This document shows positions 9,388 to 17,368 of a stretch of 64,000 bases of DNA, one piece after another. Source of the DNA: Jannaschia sp. GRR-S6-38 (GTDB lineage: Bacteria > Pseudomonadota > Alphaproteobacteria > Rhodobacterales > Rhodobacteraceae); contig NZ_CP122537.1 of the NCBI RefSeq assembly GCF_029853695.1, forward strand, positions 2,191,501 through 2,255,500, in the 5' to 3' direction. Numbering within the stretch: position 1 is the stretch's first letter; every line of letters begins with the position of its first letter. A program made the position numbers and the translations under genes. The notes beneath the pieces were generated by a model. The model was not told the origin of the DNA, did no database searches, and saw only the letters and a program-made list of their open reading frames with translations.

Positions 9388-9773
9388 GCGCGCTTCTCCA
9401 GGATTGGGGCCAGCATCGGGGCCCAGGCGCGGGCGGTCTCGGGGGGCAGGCGCAGCACGGGCGCGCCGGGATCGGGGAAGCGGATGACGAGGCCGGTCTC
9501 GCCCGTCCGGATCCGAGCGCCGTCGAGGCTGCGGGCGGTGCTGTCGGCGCCCATCGTCCAGACCACGCCCGCGCCGCCGTCGATCAATGCGGCCCGGCCG
9601 TCGGGCCCGAGCAGCGCGCGGCGTGCCGCGGCGCCGGTGTTGCGCCGCCAATGGGCCAGCGCTTCGGCCTCGTCCGCGAAGGTCAGCCCCCGGGACAGGC
9701 CCAGCGCATGCATCAGCGCGACCAGCCCGCCGATCCCCCCGACGACCAGAAGCCCCAGCAGCCAAAGCGGCAT
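9384..9773 (-). CDS. Hypothetical membrane-anchored protein
   Basis: 129-residue protein with one N-terminal membrane helix (MPLWLLGLLVVGGIGGLVAL) followed by a soluble domain without cysteines or obvious catalytic motif. The soluble part alternates short strands (GRAALIDGGAGVVWTMG, GLVIRFPDPGAPVLRL). It is coupled to the downstream fatty acid hydroxylase by a 4-base overlap, which suggests a joint role at the membrane. AGGAG precedes the ATG by six bases. I do not recognise the family. Confidence 0.75.
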
Positions 9774-9849
9774 CGCGATCTCCTCCCTCGGAGGGAACGG
9801 GACATGCCCGCCACCGCGACGTCAAGCGTGACGCGGGGGCCGGGCGGGG

Positions 9850-10302
9850 TCAGGCGCGATCGTCCTTCGGGCTGCCCATCACGACGTAGGAGGTCAGTGC
9901 CGCCACCTGCGGCAGGACGCCCAACACCTCGGTATGCAGGTGCTTGTAGGCCGCCAGATCGCGCACCTCGACCCGCAGCAGGTATTCCACCGTGCCGGTC
10001 ACGTTATGGCACTCGCGGACTTCCGGCGCGCGCGCGACGGCGCGTTCAAACGCCTCCTGCCCGGCCTTGGTGTGGTCGTTGAGCCCGACCGCGACATAGG
10101 CGACGAAGCCGATGCCCGTCGCCTCCGGCCCCAGGATCGCGCGGTAGCCGCGGATCGCGCCCGACGCTTCGAGCGCCTGCACCCGGCGCAGCGTCGCCGA
10201 GGGCGACAGGCCGATCCGCTCGGCCAGCCGCTGGTTGGTCATTCGGCCGTCCCGCGATAGCTCGCGCAGGATTCGGTCGTCATATGCGTCGATTGCGGTC
10301 AT
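9850..10302 (-). CDS. Lrp/AsnC family transcriptional regulator
   Basis: 150-residue feast/famine regulator with an N-terminal helix-turn-helix (MTNQRLAERIGLSPSATLRR) and a C-terminal RAM/AsnC effector domain (HNVTGTVEYLLRVEVRDLAA). It is divergent from a LysE-type exporter, 73 bp away, the classical arrangement for a regulator that controls amino acid export in response to its ligand. The ligand is not identifiable from sequence. Confidence 0.92.
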   Translation of the reverse strand: MTAIDAYDDRILRELSRDGRMTNQRLAERIGLSPSATLRRVQALEASGAIRGYRAILGPEATGIGFVAYVAVGLNDHTKAGQEAFERAVARAPEVRECHNVTGTVEYLLRVEVRDLAAYKHLHTEVLGVLPQVAALTSYVVMGSPKDDRA

Positions 10303-10375
10303 TGATTTCGATTATCCGGCGCCGGCGCGGCGAAACGCAAGCAAATGCGGACCCAATCGGCGCATTCTGCCACGC

Positions 10376-10975
10376 ATGAGCGCCGACCTCCTCCTCGCCC
10401 TCGCGGGCTTCGCCTTCGTCTCCTCGATCACGCCGGGGCCGAACAACCTGATGATCATGGCCTCGGGCGCCAATTTCGGCGTACGCCGCAGCCTGCCGCA
10501 CGCGCTGGGCATCTCGCTCGGCTTCGGGGTGATGATCCTGCTGGTGGGGCTGGGCCTCGCGCGGCTTTTCGCGGCGGTTCCGGCCCTGCGCCTCGTGCTG
10601 GCGGTCCTGTCGGTGGGCTATCTGCTCTGGCTGGCCTGGCGGATCGCGCGGGCCGCGGCGCCCGAGGGGCCGGCGGGCCGCGGACGGCCGCTGGGCTTCC
10701 TGCAGGCGGCAGCGTTCCAATGGGTGAACCCGAAGGCCTGGACGATGGCACTGACGGCCGTGACGCTCTACACCGCCGGCGGGCCCTGGGCCGTGCTGCC
10801 CGTGACGGCGGTCTTCACGGCGATCAACCTGCCCTCGATCTCGGTCTGGATGCTGATGGGCGTGCAGATGCGCCGCTGGCTCTCCACGCCCGCGCGCCTG
10901 CGGGGCTTCAACTGGACGATGGCCGGTCTGCTGGTGGCATCGCTCTGGCCGACGCTCGGCGCGCTTCTGGGCTAG
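10376..10975 (+). CDS. LysE/RhtB family amino acid exporter
   Basis: 199-residue inner-membrane protein with about six helices. The family motif SITPGPNNLMIMASGANFG lies at residues 17-35 and FQWVNPKAWTMAL in the middle, both typical of LysE/RhtB translocators. The ATG at 10376 matches the family start; open frame continues upstream into the regulator region. Divergent Lrp-type gene 9850-10302 is the likely regulator. Substrate probably a neutral or basic amino acid; not determinable. Confidence 0.92.
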   Translation: MSADLLLALAGFAFVSSITPGPNNLMIMASGANFGVRRSLPHALGISLGFGVMILLVGLGLARLFAAVPALRLVLAVLSVGYLLWLAWRIARAAAPEGPAGRGRPLGFLQAAAFQWVNPKAWTMALTAVTLYTAGGPWAVLPVTAVFTAINLPSISVWMLMGVQMRRWLSTPARLRGFNWTMAGLLVASLWPTLGALLG

Positions 10976-11262
10976 CGGCCCAGCACCAGCGCCTCGCGGA
11001 AGCCGCCATCGGTGTCGAAGATCAGCACCCGGTCGTCCCGGGTGGTCACGATCCAGTAGGCCGGGGTCTGGGTGACGGCGAGGATCTCGGTGCCGGGCGG
11101 CAGCTCCAGCGCCTCAGGCGCGCGGATCATCGCGCCGGGAAGCCGGATGACAAAGGTGGCGACGACCGCTATCAGCCCCGCGATCATCACCGCCGTCAGG
11201 ACCGTGACGAGGATCCGCAGGAATCTCAGGTTCGGGGGCTCGGGGGGCTCGATGTCCGACAC
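10972..11262 (-). CDS. Small membrane protein, DUF6476-like
   Basis: 96-residue protein with one membrane helix (RILVTVLTAVMIAGLIAVVA) after a short Pro/Glu-rich N-terminus and a small C-terminal domain ending in a strand-rich part (AYWIVTTRDDRVLIFDTDG). I recall this architecture as the DUF6476 family next to rluD in Rhodobacterales, from memory. GTG at 11262 is preceded by GGAG at six bases; ATG at 11274 is the alternative. Either start overlaps the divergent rluD-like gene at its 5' end, which is unusual. The 3' end overlaps the LysE gene by four bases. Confidence 0.75.
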   Translation of the reverse strand: MSDIEPPEPPNLRFLRILVTVLTAVMIAGLIAVVATFVIRLPGAMIRAPEALELPPGTEILAVTQTPAYWIVTTRDDRVLIFDTDGGFREALVLGR

Positions 11263-12271
11263 GCCAGACTCCATTTCCGTCGTTGCCTTCCGCGTCGCGG
11301 CCGACCCGCCGCCGCGTCTCGATAAGGCAATCGCCCGCGACGTTCCAGACGATGCGCATCTCAGCCGCTCGCGCCTCGCGCGGCTGATCGCCGAGGGCCG
11401 GGTCACCCGCAACGGCGCGGTGGCCGGCGCGAAGGACCGCGTGGCCGAAGGCGACGCGATCGAGGTCGCGGTGCCGGTGGCCGCCGATCCCGAGACCCGG
11501 GCGGAGGCCATCCCGCTGGAGATCCTGCACGAGGATGCCGACCTGATCGTGGTGATGAAGCCGGCGGGCATGGTGGTGCATCCCGCCCCCGGCTCGCCCG
11601 GGGGGACGCTGGTCAACGCCCTGCTGCACCATTTCGACGGCGCTTTGTCGGGCGTCGGCGGCGAACGGCGGCCCGGCATCGTGCACCGGATCGACAAGGA
11701 CACGAGCGGCCTGCTGGTCGTGGCCAAGTCCGACGCCGCCCATCACGGGCTGGCCGCGCAGTTCGAGGCCCATGACGTCGACCGCCGCTACATGGCGGTC
11801 TGCCACGGCGTCCCCTCGGCGGGCGATCCGCGGCTGCGGGGCACGCGCGGCATCAGCTGGGAGGCGGGCGACACAATGAAGATCGAGACCCGGCTGGCGC
11901 GGCACCGCACCGACCGGCAGCGGCAGGCGGTCTGCTGGGAGGGCGGCCGCCACGCCGTCACCCGTGCCCGGCTCCTGGAGGATTTCGGCGCCGCCGCGCT
12001 GGTGGAATGCCGGCTCGAGACCGGGCGGACGCATCAGATCCGGGTGCACATGGCCCATGCCGGCCACGCGCTTGTGGGCGACCCGGTCTATGGCGGCAAG
12101 CGGCGGCTGCCCCGCGACCACCCGGCCGCCGCCGGGGTCGCCGCCTTCCCGCGCCAGGCGCTGCACGCCCAGACGCTGGGATTTCAACACCCCGTGACGG
12201 GCGCGCAGATGCGTTTCGAGGCGCCGCTGCCGGACGACATGGCCGATCTCCTGGCCACCCTGCGCGGCTGA
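11252..12271 (+). CDS. rluD: RluA/RluD family pseudouridine synthase
   Basis: 339-residue enzyme that isomerises uridine to pseudouridine in RNA, probably 23S rRNA. It has an N-terminal S4 RNA-binding domain (residues 20-75, LSRSRLARLIAEGRVTRNG) and the catalytic domain with HRIDKDTSGLLVVAK; the catalytic aspartate is D148. Later motifs GRTHQIRVHMAHAGHALVGD are also present. RluD is the closest fit by domain order, but RluC-type specificity cannot be excluded. The ATG at 11252 lies inside the first codons of the divergent DUF6476-like gene. Confidence 0.88.
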   Translation: MSDTPDSISVVAFRVAADPPPRLDKAIARDVPDDAHLSRSRLARLIAEGRVTRNGAVAGAKDRVAEGDAIEVAVPVAADPETRAEAIPLEILHEDADLIVVMKPAGMVVHPAPGSPGGTLVNALLHHFDGALSGVGGERRPGIVHRIDKDTSGLLVVAKSDAAHHGLAAQFEAHDVDRRYMAVCHGVPSAGDPRLRGTRGISWEAGDTMKIETRLARHRTDRQRQAVCWEGGRHAVTRARLLEDFGAAALVECRLETGRTHQIRVHMAHAGHALVGDPVYGGKRRLPRDHPAAAGVAAFPRQALHAQTLGFQHPVTGAQMRFEAPLPDDMADLLATLRG

Positions 12272-12325
12272 GCCGCAGGCGGCGACGGAACCCCGCAGCC
12301 GCGCCCCCGGTTTTCCGTGCAAGAG

Positions 12326-12358
12326 GGCACAGGCAACCCGCCGTTCGGGCCCTGTGCC
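12326..12358. repeat. Two-part inverted repeat between rluD and rpoH
   Basis: Outer arms GGCACAGG and CCTGTGCC (8 bp) enclose inner arms CCCG and CGGG with a CCGTT loop, separated by a small internal loop. It lies 55 bp after rluD and about 65 bp before the rpoH promoter. No T-run follows, so it is not a typical intrinsic terminator; it could end or stabilise the rluD transcript. Confidence 0.4.
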
Positions 12359-12423
12359 GCCGGACGCGAATCCGGTAGAACGACCGCAACCGCTGGGGTC
12401 CGGCAGAACCGCCGCCCCCGCAT

Positions 12424-12452
12424 CTTGAAGCTGACGCGGGCGTCACCCATAT
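12424..12452 (+). promoter_or_regulatory. RpoH (sigma-32) type promoter of rpoH
   Basis: CTTGAAG at 12424-12430 and CCCATAT at 12446-12452, 15 bp apart, match the sigma-32 consensus CTTGAAA / CCCCATnT. It lies 48 bp upstream of the rpoH start, which points to autoregulation as known for Caulobacter rpoH. The spacer is itself a perfect palindrome, TGACGC-GG-GCGTCA at 12432-12445, a possible operator that would occlude RNA polymerase. Confidence 0.7.
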
Positions 12453-12500
12453 CGTCGCGGTAAGGGTGTTAAGCCCATTAACATGAGGGAGACACAGATC

Positions 12501-13397
12501 ATGGCAGCGACCTATGCCAACCTTCCGGCGCCCTCGCCCGAACAGGGTCTGAACCGCTACCTGCAGGAAATCCGCAAGTTTCCGATGCTGGAGCCGGAGG
12601 AAGAATACATGCTGGCGAAGCGCTGGGTCGAGGAGGGCGATACCGAGGCCGCGCACAAGATGGTGACCTCGCATCTGCGCCTCGCCGCCAAGATCGCGAT
12701 GGGCTATCGCGGCTACGGCCTGCCGCAGGCCGAGGTGATCTCGGAGGCCAATGTCGGGCTGATGCAGGCGGTCAAGAAATTCGACCCCGAGAAGGGCTTC
12801 CGCCTCGCGACCTATGCGATGTGGTGGATCCGCGCCGCGATCCAGGAATATGTCCTGCGATCCTGGTCGATGGTGAAGCTGGGCACGACGAGCGCGCAGA
12901 AGAAGCTGTTCTTCAACCTCCGCAAGGCGAAGAACCGCATCGGCGCGCTGGAGGAAGGCGATCTGCGTCCCGAGAACGTCCAGCGCATCGCCCACGATCT
13001 GGGCGTGACCGAGGCGGAGGTCACCTCGATGAACCGGCGGATGTCGGGCGGCGATGCGTCGCTCAACGTCATGGTCGGCTCGGACGGCGACTCGAGCACG
13101 CAATGGCAGGACTGGCTGGCCGATGACGATGCCGACCAGGCCGAGGATTACGCCGAGCGCGACGAGTACCAGACCCGGATCGGCATGATGGCCGAGGCGA
13201 TGGATGTGCTCAACGATCGCGAGAAGGACATCCTGACCCAGCGCCGCCTGAACGAGGAGACGGTGACGCTCGAAGACCTGTCGGCCAAGTACAAGGTCTC
13301 GCGCGAGCGCATCCGCCAGATCGAGGTGCGCGCCTTTGAGAAACTGTCGAAGCGCGTCCGCGAACTGGCCCGAGAAAAGGGCCTCGTCACTGCCTGA
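12501..13397 (+). CDS. rpoH: RNA polymerase heat-shock sigma factor RpoH (sigma-32)
   Basis: Alternative sigma factor of 298 residues that directs RNA polymerase to heat-shock promoters. Region 2 (LAAKIAMGYRGYGLPQ, FRLATYAMWWIRAAIQEYVL) and region 4 (LEDLSAKYKVSRERIRQIEV) are complete. The RpoH box, specific to this class, reads QKKLFFNLRKAKNRIG. The ATG at 12501 has AGGGAG nine bases upstream; an in-frame ATG at 12483 is less likely. Several alphaproteobacteria carry more than one rpoH; I cannot say which paralogue this is. A sigma-32 type promoter precedes it. Confidence 0.95.
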   Translation: MAATYANLPAPSPEQGLNRYLQEIRKFPMLEPEEEYMLAKRWVEEGDTEAAHKMVTSHLRLAAKIAMGYRGYGLPQAEVISEANVGLMQAVKKFDPEKGFRLATYAMWWIRAAIQEYVLRSWSMVKLGTTSAQKKLFFNLRKAKNRIGALEEGDLRPENVQRIAHDLGVTEAEVTSMNRRMSGGDASLNVMVGSDGDSSTQWQDWLADDDADQAEDYAERDEYQTRIGMMAEAMDVLNDREKDILTQRRLNEETVTLEDLSAKYKVSRERIRQIEVRAFEKLSKRVRELAREKGLVTA

Positions 13398-13410
13398 CGG
13401 GGGCTTTCCC

Positions 13411-13434
13411 GCGCGGGGCCCATGGGTCCCGCGC
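13411..13434 (+). terminator. Hairpin after rpoH
   Basis: Arms GCGCGGG and CCCGCGC enclose the inner palindrome CCCATGGG with one G-U closing pair, so the whole 24 bases can fold on themselves. It starts 14 bases after the rpoH stop. No U-tract follows, so termination would need another factor; transcript protection is the alternative. Confidence 0.45.
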
Positions 13435-13462
13435 CTCCCGCGAAAATCGCCCGGTTTCGTGC

Positions 13463-13497
13463 TATCCTGCTCCCGCAATCGATATGGGAGCGGGATA
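13463..13497 (+). promoter_or_regulatory. Long hairpin covering the ribosome binding site of the DUF1428 gene
   Basis: TATCCTGCTCCC (13463-13474) pairs with GGGAGCGGGATA (13486-13497) through 11 Watson-Crick pairs and one G-U pair, with an 11-base loop. The second arm contains the only Shine-Dalgarno-like sequence (GGGAG) and abuts the ATG at 13498. In RNA the arm would hide the ribosome binding site; in DNA it could be a 35-bp operator. Confidence 0.6.
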
Positions 13498-13851
13498 ATG
13501 GCCTATTTCGACGGGTTCGTCGCGGCGGTGCCGATCGCATCGCGCGCCGATTACACGGCTTTCGCGCGCCGGAGCTGGGAGACGATGATGCGCCCGCTGG
13601 GCGCGCGCGCCATGACGGAAACTTGGGGCGATGACGTGCCGGATGGCGAGCTCACCTCCTTCCCGATGGCGGTGAAGGCGGGCCCGGACGAGGCGGTCGT
13701 CCTCTCCTGGGTCGAATGGCCCGACAAGGCGACACGCGACGCGGCCTGGGCCAAGCTGTCGGAGGATGATTTCGACATGGGCGCGATGCCCTTCGACGGG
13801 AAGCGGATGATCTTCGGCGGCTTCGAGACGTTGGTCTCCGAACGGATTTGA
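13498..13851 (+). CDS. DUF1428 family protein (YbaA-like)
   Basis: 117-residue cytoplasmic protein beginning MAYFDGFVAAVPIASRADY, with the DUF1428 core VLSWVEWPDKATRDAAWAK and a C-terminus DFDMGAMPFDGKRMIFGGFE. The family resembles small ferredoxin-like dimers; its function is unknown. It follows rpoH by 100 bp, and its ribosome binding site sits in a strong hairpin, so expression may be regulated at translation. Confidence 0.88.
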   Translation: MAYFDGFVAAVPIASRADYTAFARRSWETMMRPLGARAMTETWGDDVPDGELTSFPMAVKAGPDEAVVLSWVEWPDKATRDAAWAKLSEDDFDMGAMPFDGKRMIFGGFETLVSERI

Positions 13852-13864
13852 GAAAGGGCGTGGC

Positions 13865-14134
13865 ATGGCCGGTGGATGGACGCGTGACGGCGCGGTGAGC
13901 GAGCAGATCGAGGCCTCGATCCAGGACGAGCTGGCGCGGATGGGCGCGCGGCGGCGGCCGGCGGGCGAAAGCCTGACCCATTGCGCCGAATGCGAGGAGC
14001 CGATCCCCGAGAAGCGGCGCACGGCCTTGCCGGGCGTGAAGCTCTGCGTCGACTGCGCGGCCGAGCGCGACACCCGCGCCACGCCGCGCGGCGGGATCAA
14101 CCGGCGCGGCTCGAAGGACAGCCAGCTCAGGTGA
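13865..14134 (+). CDS. DksA/TraR family zinc finger protein (YbiI-like)
   Basis: 89-residue protein with the C4 zinc finger CAECEEP...LCVDCAAE at about residues 40-65, typical of the DksA/TraR family. It lacks the long coiled coil of DksA that reaches into the polymerase secondary channel and resembles the short YbiI subgroup (MAGGWTRDGAVSEQIEASIQ). A role in transcription is possible but unproven. It starts 13 bases after the DUF1428 gene and is probably cotranscribed. Confidence 0.88.
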   Translation: MAGGWTRDGAVSEQIEASIQDELARMGARRRPAGESLTHCAECEEPIPEKRRTALPGVKLCVDCAAERDTRATPRGGINRRGSKDSQLR

Positions 14135-14195
14135 CCCGCTTGCGGGCCGCGGCGATCCGTGGCCCACTCCGGCCCGGATGACGGGGGAGGGGATG

Positions 14196-15182
14196 ATGGG
14201 CGAGACGATCCGCTGGGGCGTGCTGGGGGCGTCGAAATTCGCCCGCGAGCTGATGGGCCCCGCGATCCACACCGCCCCCGGCCACGCGCTCGCCGCGCTG
14301 GCCACGCGCAGCCCGCAGAAGGCCGCGCCCTTCGCCGCGATGGCCCCCGGGCTGCAGGTTTATGACGGCTACGCGGCGCTGCTCGAGGATGCGGCGATCG
14401 ACGCGGTCTACATCCCCCTGCCGCATCACCTGCATATCGAATGGGCGCTGAAGGCGCTGGAGGCCGGCAAGCACGTGCTGGTCGAGAAGCCGGTCGCGCT
14501 CCGGGCCGACCAGATCGCCCCGCTGATCGCGGCGCGCGACCGGACCGGTCTGCAATGCGCCGAGGCCTACATGATGGTCCACCATCCGCAGTGGCAGCGG
14601 CTGCGCGCGCTGCTGGCCGAGGGCGCGATCGGGCGGCTGCGGCATGTCGAGGGGGTCTTCACCTACGACAATTCGGCCGATCCGGGGAACATCCGCAACC
14701 AGGCGGAGATGGGCGGCGGCGCGCTGCCCGATATCGGCGTCTATACCTACGGCGCCACGCGCTGGGCCACGGGTGCCGAGCCCGAGGCCGTCACCCATGC
14801 CGATATCGACTGGGAAGACGGCTGCGACGTGCTGGCGCGCGTGGCGGCCCGGTTTCCCGGGTTCACGGCGCATTGGGTCAATTCGATGCGCCTGCTGCCC
14901 GAGCAGCTCATGCTGTTTCACGGCGAGGCCGGCCTGATCCGCCTGACCGCACCCTTCAATCCGCGCGTCTTCGGCGAAGCGCGTCTGGAGCTGCGCGACC
15001 GCTCGGGCGTCACCCGGATCGAGACCTGGCCGGGCGCGGATCACTACCGGCTTCAGGTCGAGGCCTTCGGGGCCGCGATCCGCGGCGCCGCCGCCTTCCC
15101 CTGGACGCTGGAGGATGCCCGCGGCACGCAGGCGGTGATCGACATGGCCTATGCCGCGGCAGGCGGTCGTCCCCCGGCCTGA
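14196..15182 (+). CDS. Gfo/Idh/MocA family NAD(P)-dependent oxidoreductase
   Basis: 328-residue dehydrogenase with an N-terminal Rossmann fold (IRWGVLGASKFARELM) and the family segment LKALEAGKHVLVEKPVAL, whose EKP lysine is usually catalytic. The C-terminal half is the substrate domain (GALPDIGVYTYGATRW). Sugars or inositols are usual substrates; the specific one is unclear. The second of two ATG codons at 14196 has GGAGG at the best spacing; an ATG at 14178 would add six residues. Confidence 0.9.
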   Translation: MGETIRWGVLGASKFARELMGPAIHTAPGHALAALATRSPQKAAPFAAMAPGLQVYDGYAALLEDAAIDAVYIPLPHHLHIEWALKALEAGKHVLVEKPVALRADQIAPLIAARDRTGLQCAEAYMMVHHPQWQRLRALLAEGAIGRLRHVEGVFTYDNSADPGNIRNQAEMGGGALPDIGVYTYGATRWATGAEPEAVTHADIDWEDGCDVLARVAARFPGFTAHWVNSMRLLPEQLMLFHGEAGLIRLTAPFNPRVFGEARLELRDRSGVTRIETWPGADHYRLQVEAFGAAIRGAAAFPWTLEDARGTQAVIDMAYAAAGGRPPA

Positions 15183-15235
15183 CGCCGGAACGCGCCGCGC
15201 CGCGGCATCGTTAAATCCCCAAAGGAAACTCGCAC

Positions 15236-15934
15236 ATGACCAAGCATCTTCTGATCTACGGCGCCGACGGGGCGACGGGCGGGCGGCTGGTGTCGCAAGG
15301 GCTGCAGCGCGGCCACCGGATCCGCGCCAGCCACCACGCCCCCGAGGCGCCGGCCACCCGGCACGAACGGCTCGAATGGGTGCAGAGCGACCTGATGACC
15401 CGTGACGGGCTCGACGCGGACCTGCAGGGCATCGATGCCGTCCTCAACGCGGTGGGCATCGATGCCGGCCCCTCGACCGTGTTCGACCCGCCCGAGCTGC
15501 ACACCGAGGGGACGGCGAACCTGATCGCCGCGATGCGCGCCACCGGGGTGGACCGGCTGGTGACGATCTCGGCCAGTTTCGTCGAGACCATGGCCCGCGG
15601 GCCGATCTGGTTCCGCGTCGCGGCAGAGCTGGGCCTGAAGTCGATCTTCGACCAGATGGCCGAGATGGAGCGCATCCTGCAGGCGGCGCCCGACCTGCGC
15701 TGGACAGCGGTTCGGCCGGGCTGGCTGCTCGATGAGGGGCCGTCGGGCGACTACCAGGTCTTCCCCGACGTGATCCCGCCCGACCTGATCCGCACGCGGA
15801 CCGGCGATCTGGCCGATTTCATGCTGCGCTGCGCCGAGGACGACCTGCATATCCGCGAAACGCCCGCGATCTCCCGGCCCGAGCCGGACGCGGTGTCGGG
15901 GCCCGACGCGGTGCTGAAGGAGATGCTGGGCTAA
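15236..15934 (+). CDS. NAD(P)-binding SDR/NmrA-like protein
   Basis: 232-residue protein with an N-terminal dinucleotide-binding fold (LLIYGADGATGGRLVSQGL; atypical SDR glycine motif). It has no clear YxxxK active site. Later segments GVDRLVTISASFVE and LRWTAVRPGWLLDEG are usual in NmrA-like and YwnB-like proteins. These often act as reductases or redox sensors. AAAGGAAA precedes the ATG. It is convergent with the LysR gene 8 bp away. Confidence 0.85.
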   Translation: MTKHLLIYGADGATGGRLVSQGLQRGHRIRASHHAPEAPATRHERLEWVQSDLMTRDGLDADLQGIDAVLNAVGIDAGPSTVFDPPELHTEGTANLIAAMRATGVDRLVTISASFVETMARGPIWFRVAAELGLKSIFDQMAEMERILQAAPDLRWTAVRPGWLLDEGPSGDYQVFPDVIPPDLIRTRTGDLADFMLRCAEDDLHIRETPAISRPEPDAVSGPDAVLKEMLG

Positions 15935-15942
15935 GGCCCGCG

Positions 15943-16869
15943 TCAGCCCTCGCCCAGGACCGTCACCGCGGCGCCCTCGCTCAGCCGGGCGAGGTGCTCC
16001 AGCACGCCGTCCTGCGCCGCATCGGCGCGGGCGGCCGTCTCGCGCAGGGTGCGCGCGGCCAGCTCGGCCAGGTCGGGCTCGATATCATCCCGCCAGACCA
16101 CCCAGGCCGGGTAGGGGAAGACCGGCGCGTCGGGGACGAGATGCAGCCGGCCGGCCTCGATATGGGATTGCGCGGCCCGCGCGGGCAGATAGGCGGCGGC
16201 GCGGCGGTTCACCAAGAAATCGGCGCCCAGCGCGCCCAGCGACAGCGTCAGGCCCGAGGCGGCCAGATCGGGCAGGTCGGTCGCATGGGCCTGCGTGAAT
16301 TCCGGCCCCCAATCCATGAACACATAGGCGTCGCGCACGTCCCCCGGACCGGCGGCGGGGAAGGACGCGACCAGCAGCAGCTCGTCCTCGATCAGCGGCG
16401 CGACGGTCAGGCCGGGCCGGGCCTGCGGCGTATAGGTCAGCGCGACCTGCACCACGCCCTCGATCAGGAACCGCGTCAGCCGGTCGGGCATCCCGATTTC
16501 GGCCCGCAGCGCGAGATCGGGCGCCGCGGCGCGCATCGCGTCGATCCAGCGGAAGCCCAGCCGCGGCCAGAGCGAGTATTGCGCCCCGATCGTCAGCGCG
16601 CGGCCGAACCCCTCGGGCACGGCGACCTGCTGGCGCGCCTCCTCCCAGAGCTTCAAGAGCGAGAGCGCGTAGCGCTCGAAGGCCGTGCCCGCGGGCGTCA
16701 GGAGCACGCCGGCCTTCGAGCGGGTGAAGAGCGTCCGGCCGAGGCTGTCCTCCAGCCGCTGCACCCGCAGGCTGACCGCCGATTGCGTTACGAAGAGCCG
16801 GCCCGAGGCCGCGACGAAGCTGCCCGTCTCGGCCACGGCGAGGAAGGTGCGGATGAGCGCGAGATCCAT
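15943..16869 (-). CDS. LysR family transcriptional regulator
   Basis: 308-residue LysR-type regulator with the helix-turn-helix at residues 18-37 (VAASGRLFVTQSAVSLRVQR) and a full effector domain. The ATG at 16869 (MDLALIRTFLAVAETGSF) is the canonical family start; further upstream codons are intergenic. It is divergent from a small lipoprotein gene 125 bp away. The gap contains the dyad ATGC-TCTT-GCAT at 16916-16927, a possible binding site. Target not known. Confidence 0.92.
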   Translation of the reverse strand: MDLALIRTFLAVAETGSFVAASGRLFVTQSAVSLRVQRLEDSLGRTLFTRSKAGVLLTPAGTAFERYALSLLKLWEEARQQVAVPEGFGRALTIGAQYSLWPRLGFRWIDAMRAAAPDLALRAEIGMPDRLTRFLIEGVVQVALTYTPQARPGLTVAPLIEDELLLVASFPAAGPGDVRDAYVFMDWGPEFTQAHATDLPDLAASGLTLSLGALGADFLVNRRAAAYLPARAAQSHIEAGRLHLVPDAPVFPYPAWVVWRDDIEPDLAELAARTLRETAARADAAQDGVLEHLARLSEGAAVTVLGEG

Positions 16870-16994
16870 GGCCAATGATAAGCAGAACTCGCCTGAAACA
16901 CCATTCCTATTCGTTATGCTCTTGCATGGCGGCGGCGTAGACGGGTCGTCGAAGGGGCCGCACGGCCCCGATCGTGCCATCAAGGAGGTCTGCC

Positions 16995-17192
16995 ATGACC
17001 CGTTTCGCCAAATCCGCCGCCGCTCTCGCCCTGATCGCCGGCCTCGCCGCCTGCTCGACCGAGAAGGTCGTGGATCGCAGCGTCGATACCGGGCTGTTCG
17101 CCACCCGCACGCTGGTCAAGACCGGCGTCGGCGCGGGCAAGGTGGTGGTGAAGGGCGGCGGCGCCGTCGTTCGCCGCGCCTCCGGGAACTGA
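16995..17192 (+). CDS. Small lipoprotein
   Basis: 65-residue precursor with a lipoprotein signal peptide ending in LAAC (C20) and then a Val/Gly-rich mature part (LVKTGVGAGKVVVKGGGAVV) that looks like a glycine-zipper segment. AAGGAGGT lies seven bases before the ATG, a very strong ribosome binding site that suggests high expression. It is divergent from a LysR gene. Function unknown. Confidence 0.82.
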   Translation: MTRFAKSAAALALIAGLAACSTEKVVDRSVDTGLFATRTLVKTGVGAGKVVVKGGGAVVRRASGN

Positions 17193-17306
17193 CGGGCGAC
17201 CGTCCGACCCGAGGCCGCCGAGGCTCTGCCGGCCGCGCCTCGCCGGCCTGTCCCTCGAACGGGCGCGGATCGTCTCCGCGCGCTCTTTTCGTCACCCGGA
17301 CGCGAA

Positions 17307-17339
17307 AACGCCCGCGGGCCGGTCGGGCGCGCGGGCGTT
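17307..17339 (-). terminator. Rho-independent terminator of rplY
   Basis: Perfect 10-bp arms AACGCCCGCG (17307-17316) and CGCGGGCGTT (17330-17339) with a 13-base loop. On the minus strand the stem is followed by TTTTCG. It begins 29 bases after the rplY stop codon. Confidence 0.75.
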
Positions 17340-17368
17340 CGGGATCTCGCGTCAGCGAAGGGGAGGGA

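Noticed and set aside
12184..12450. Minus-strand frame across the rluD end and rpoH promoter region
   Set aside because: No ribosome binding site, no protein-like pattern, and it would run over the sigma-32 promoter.
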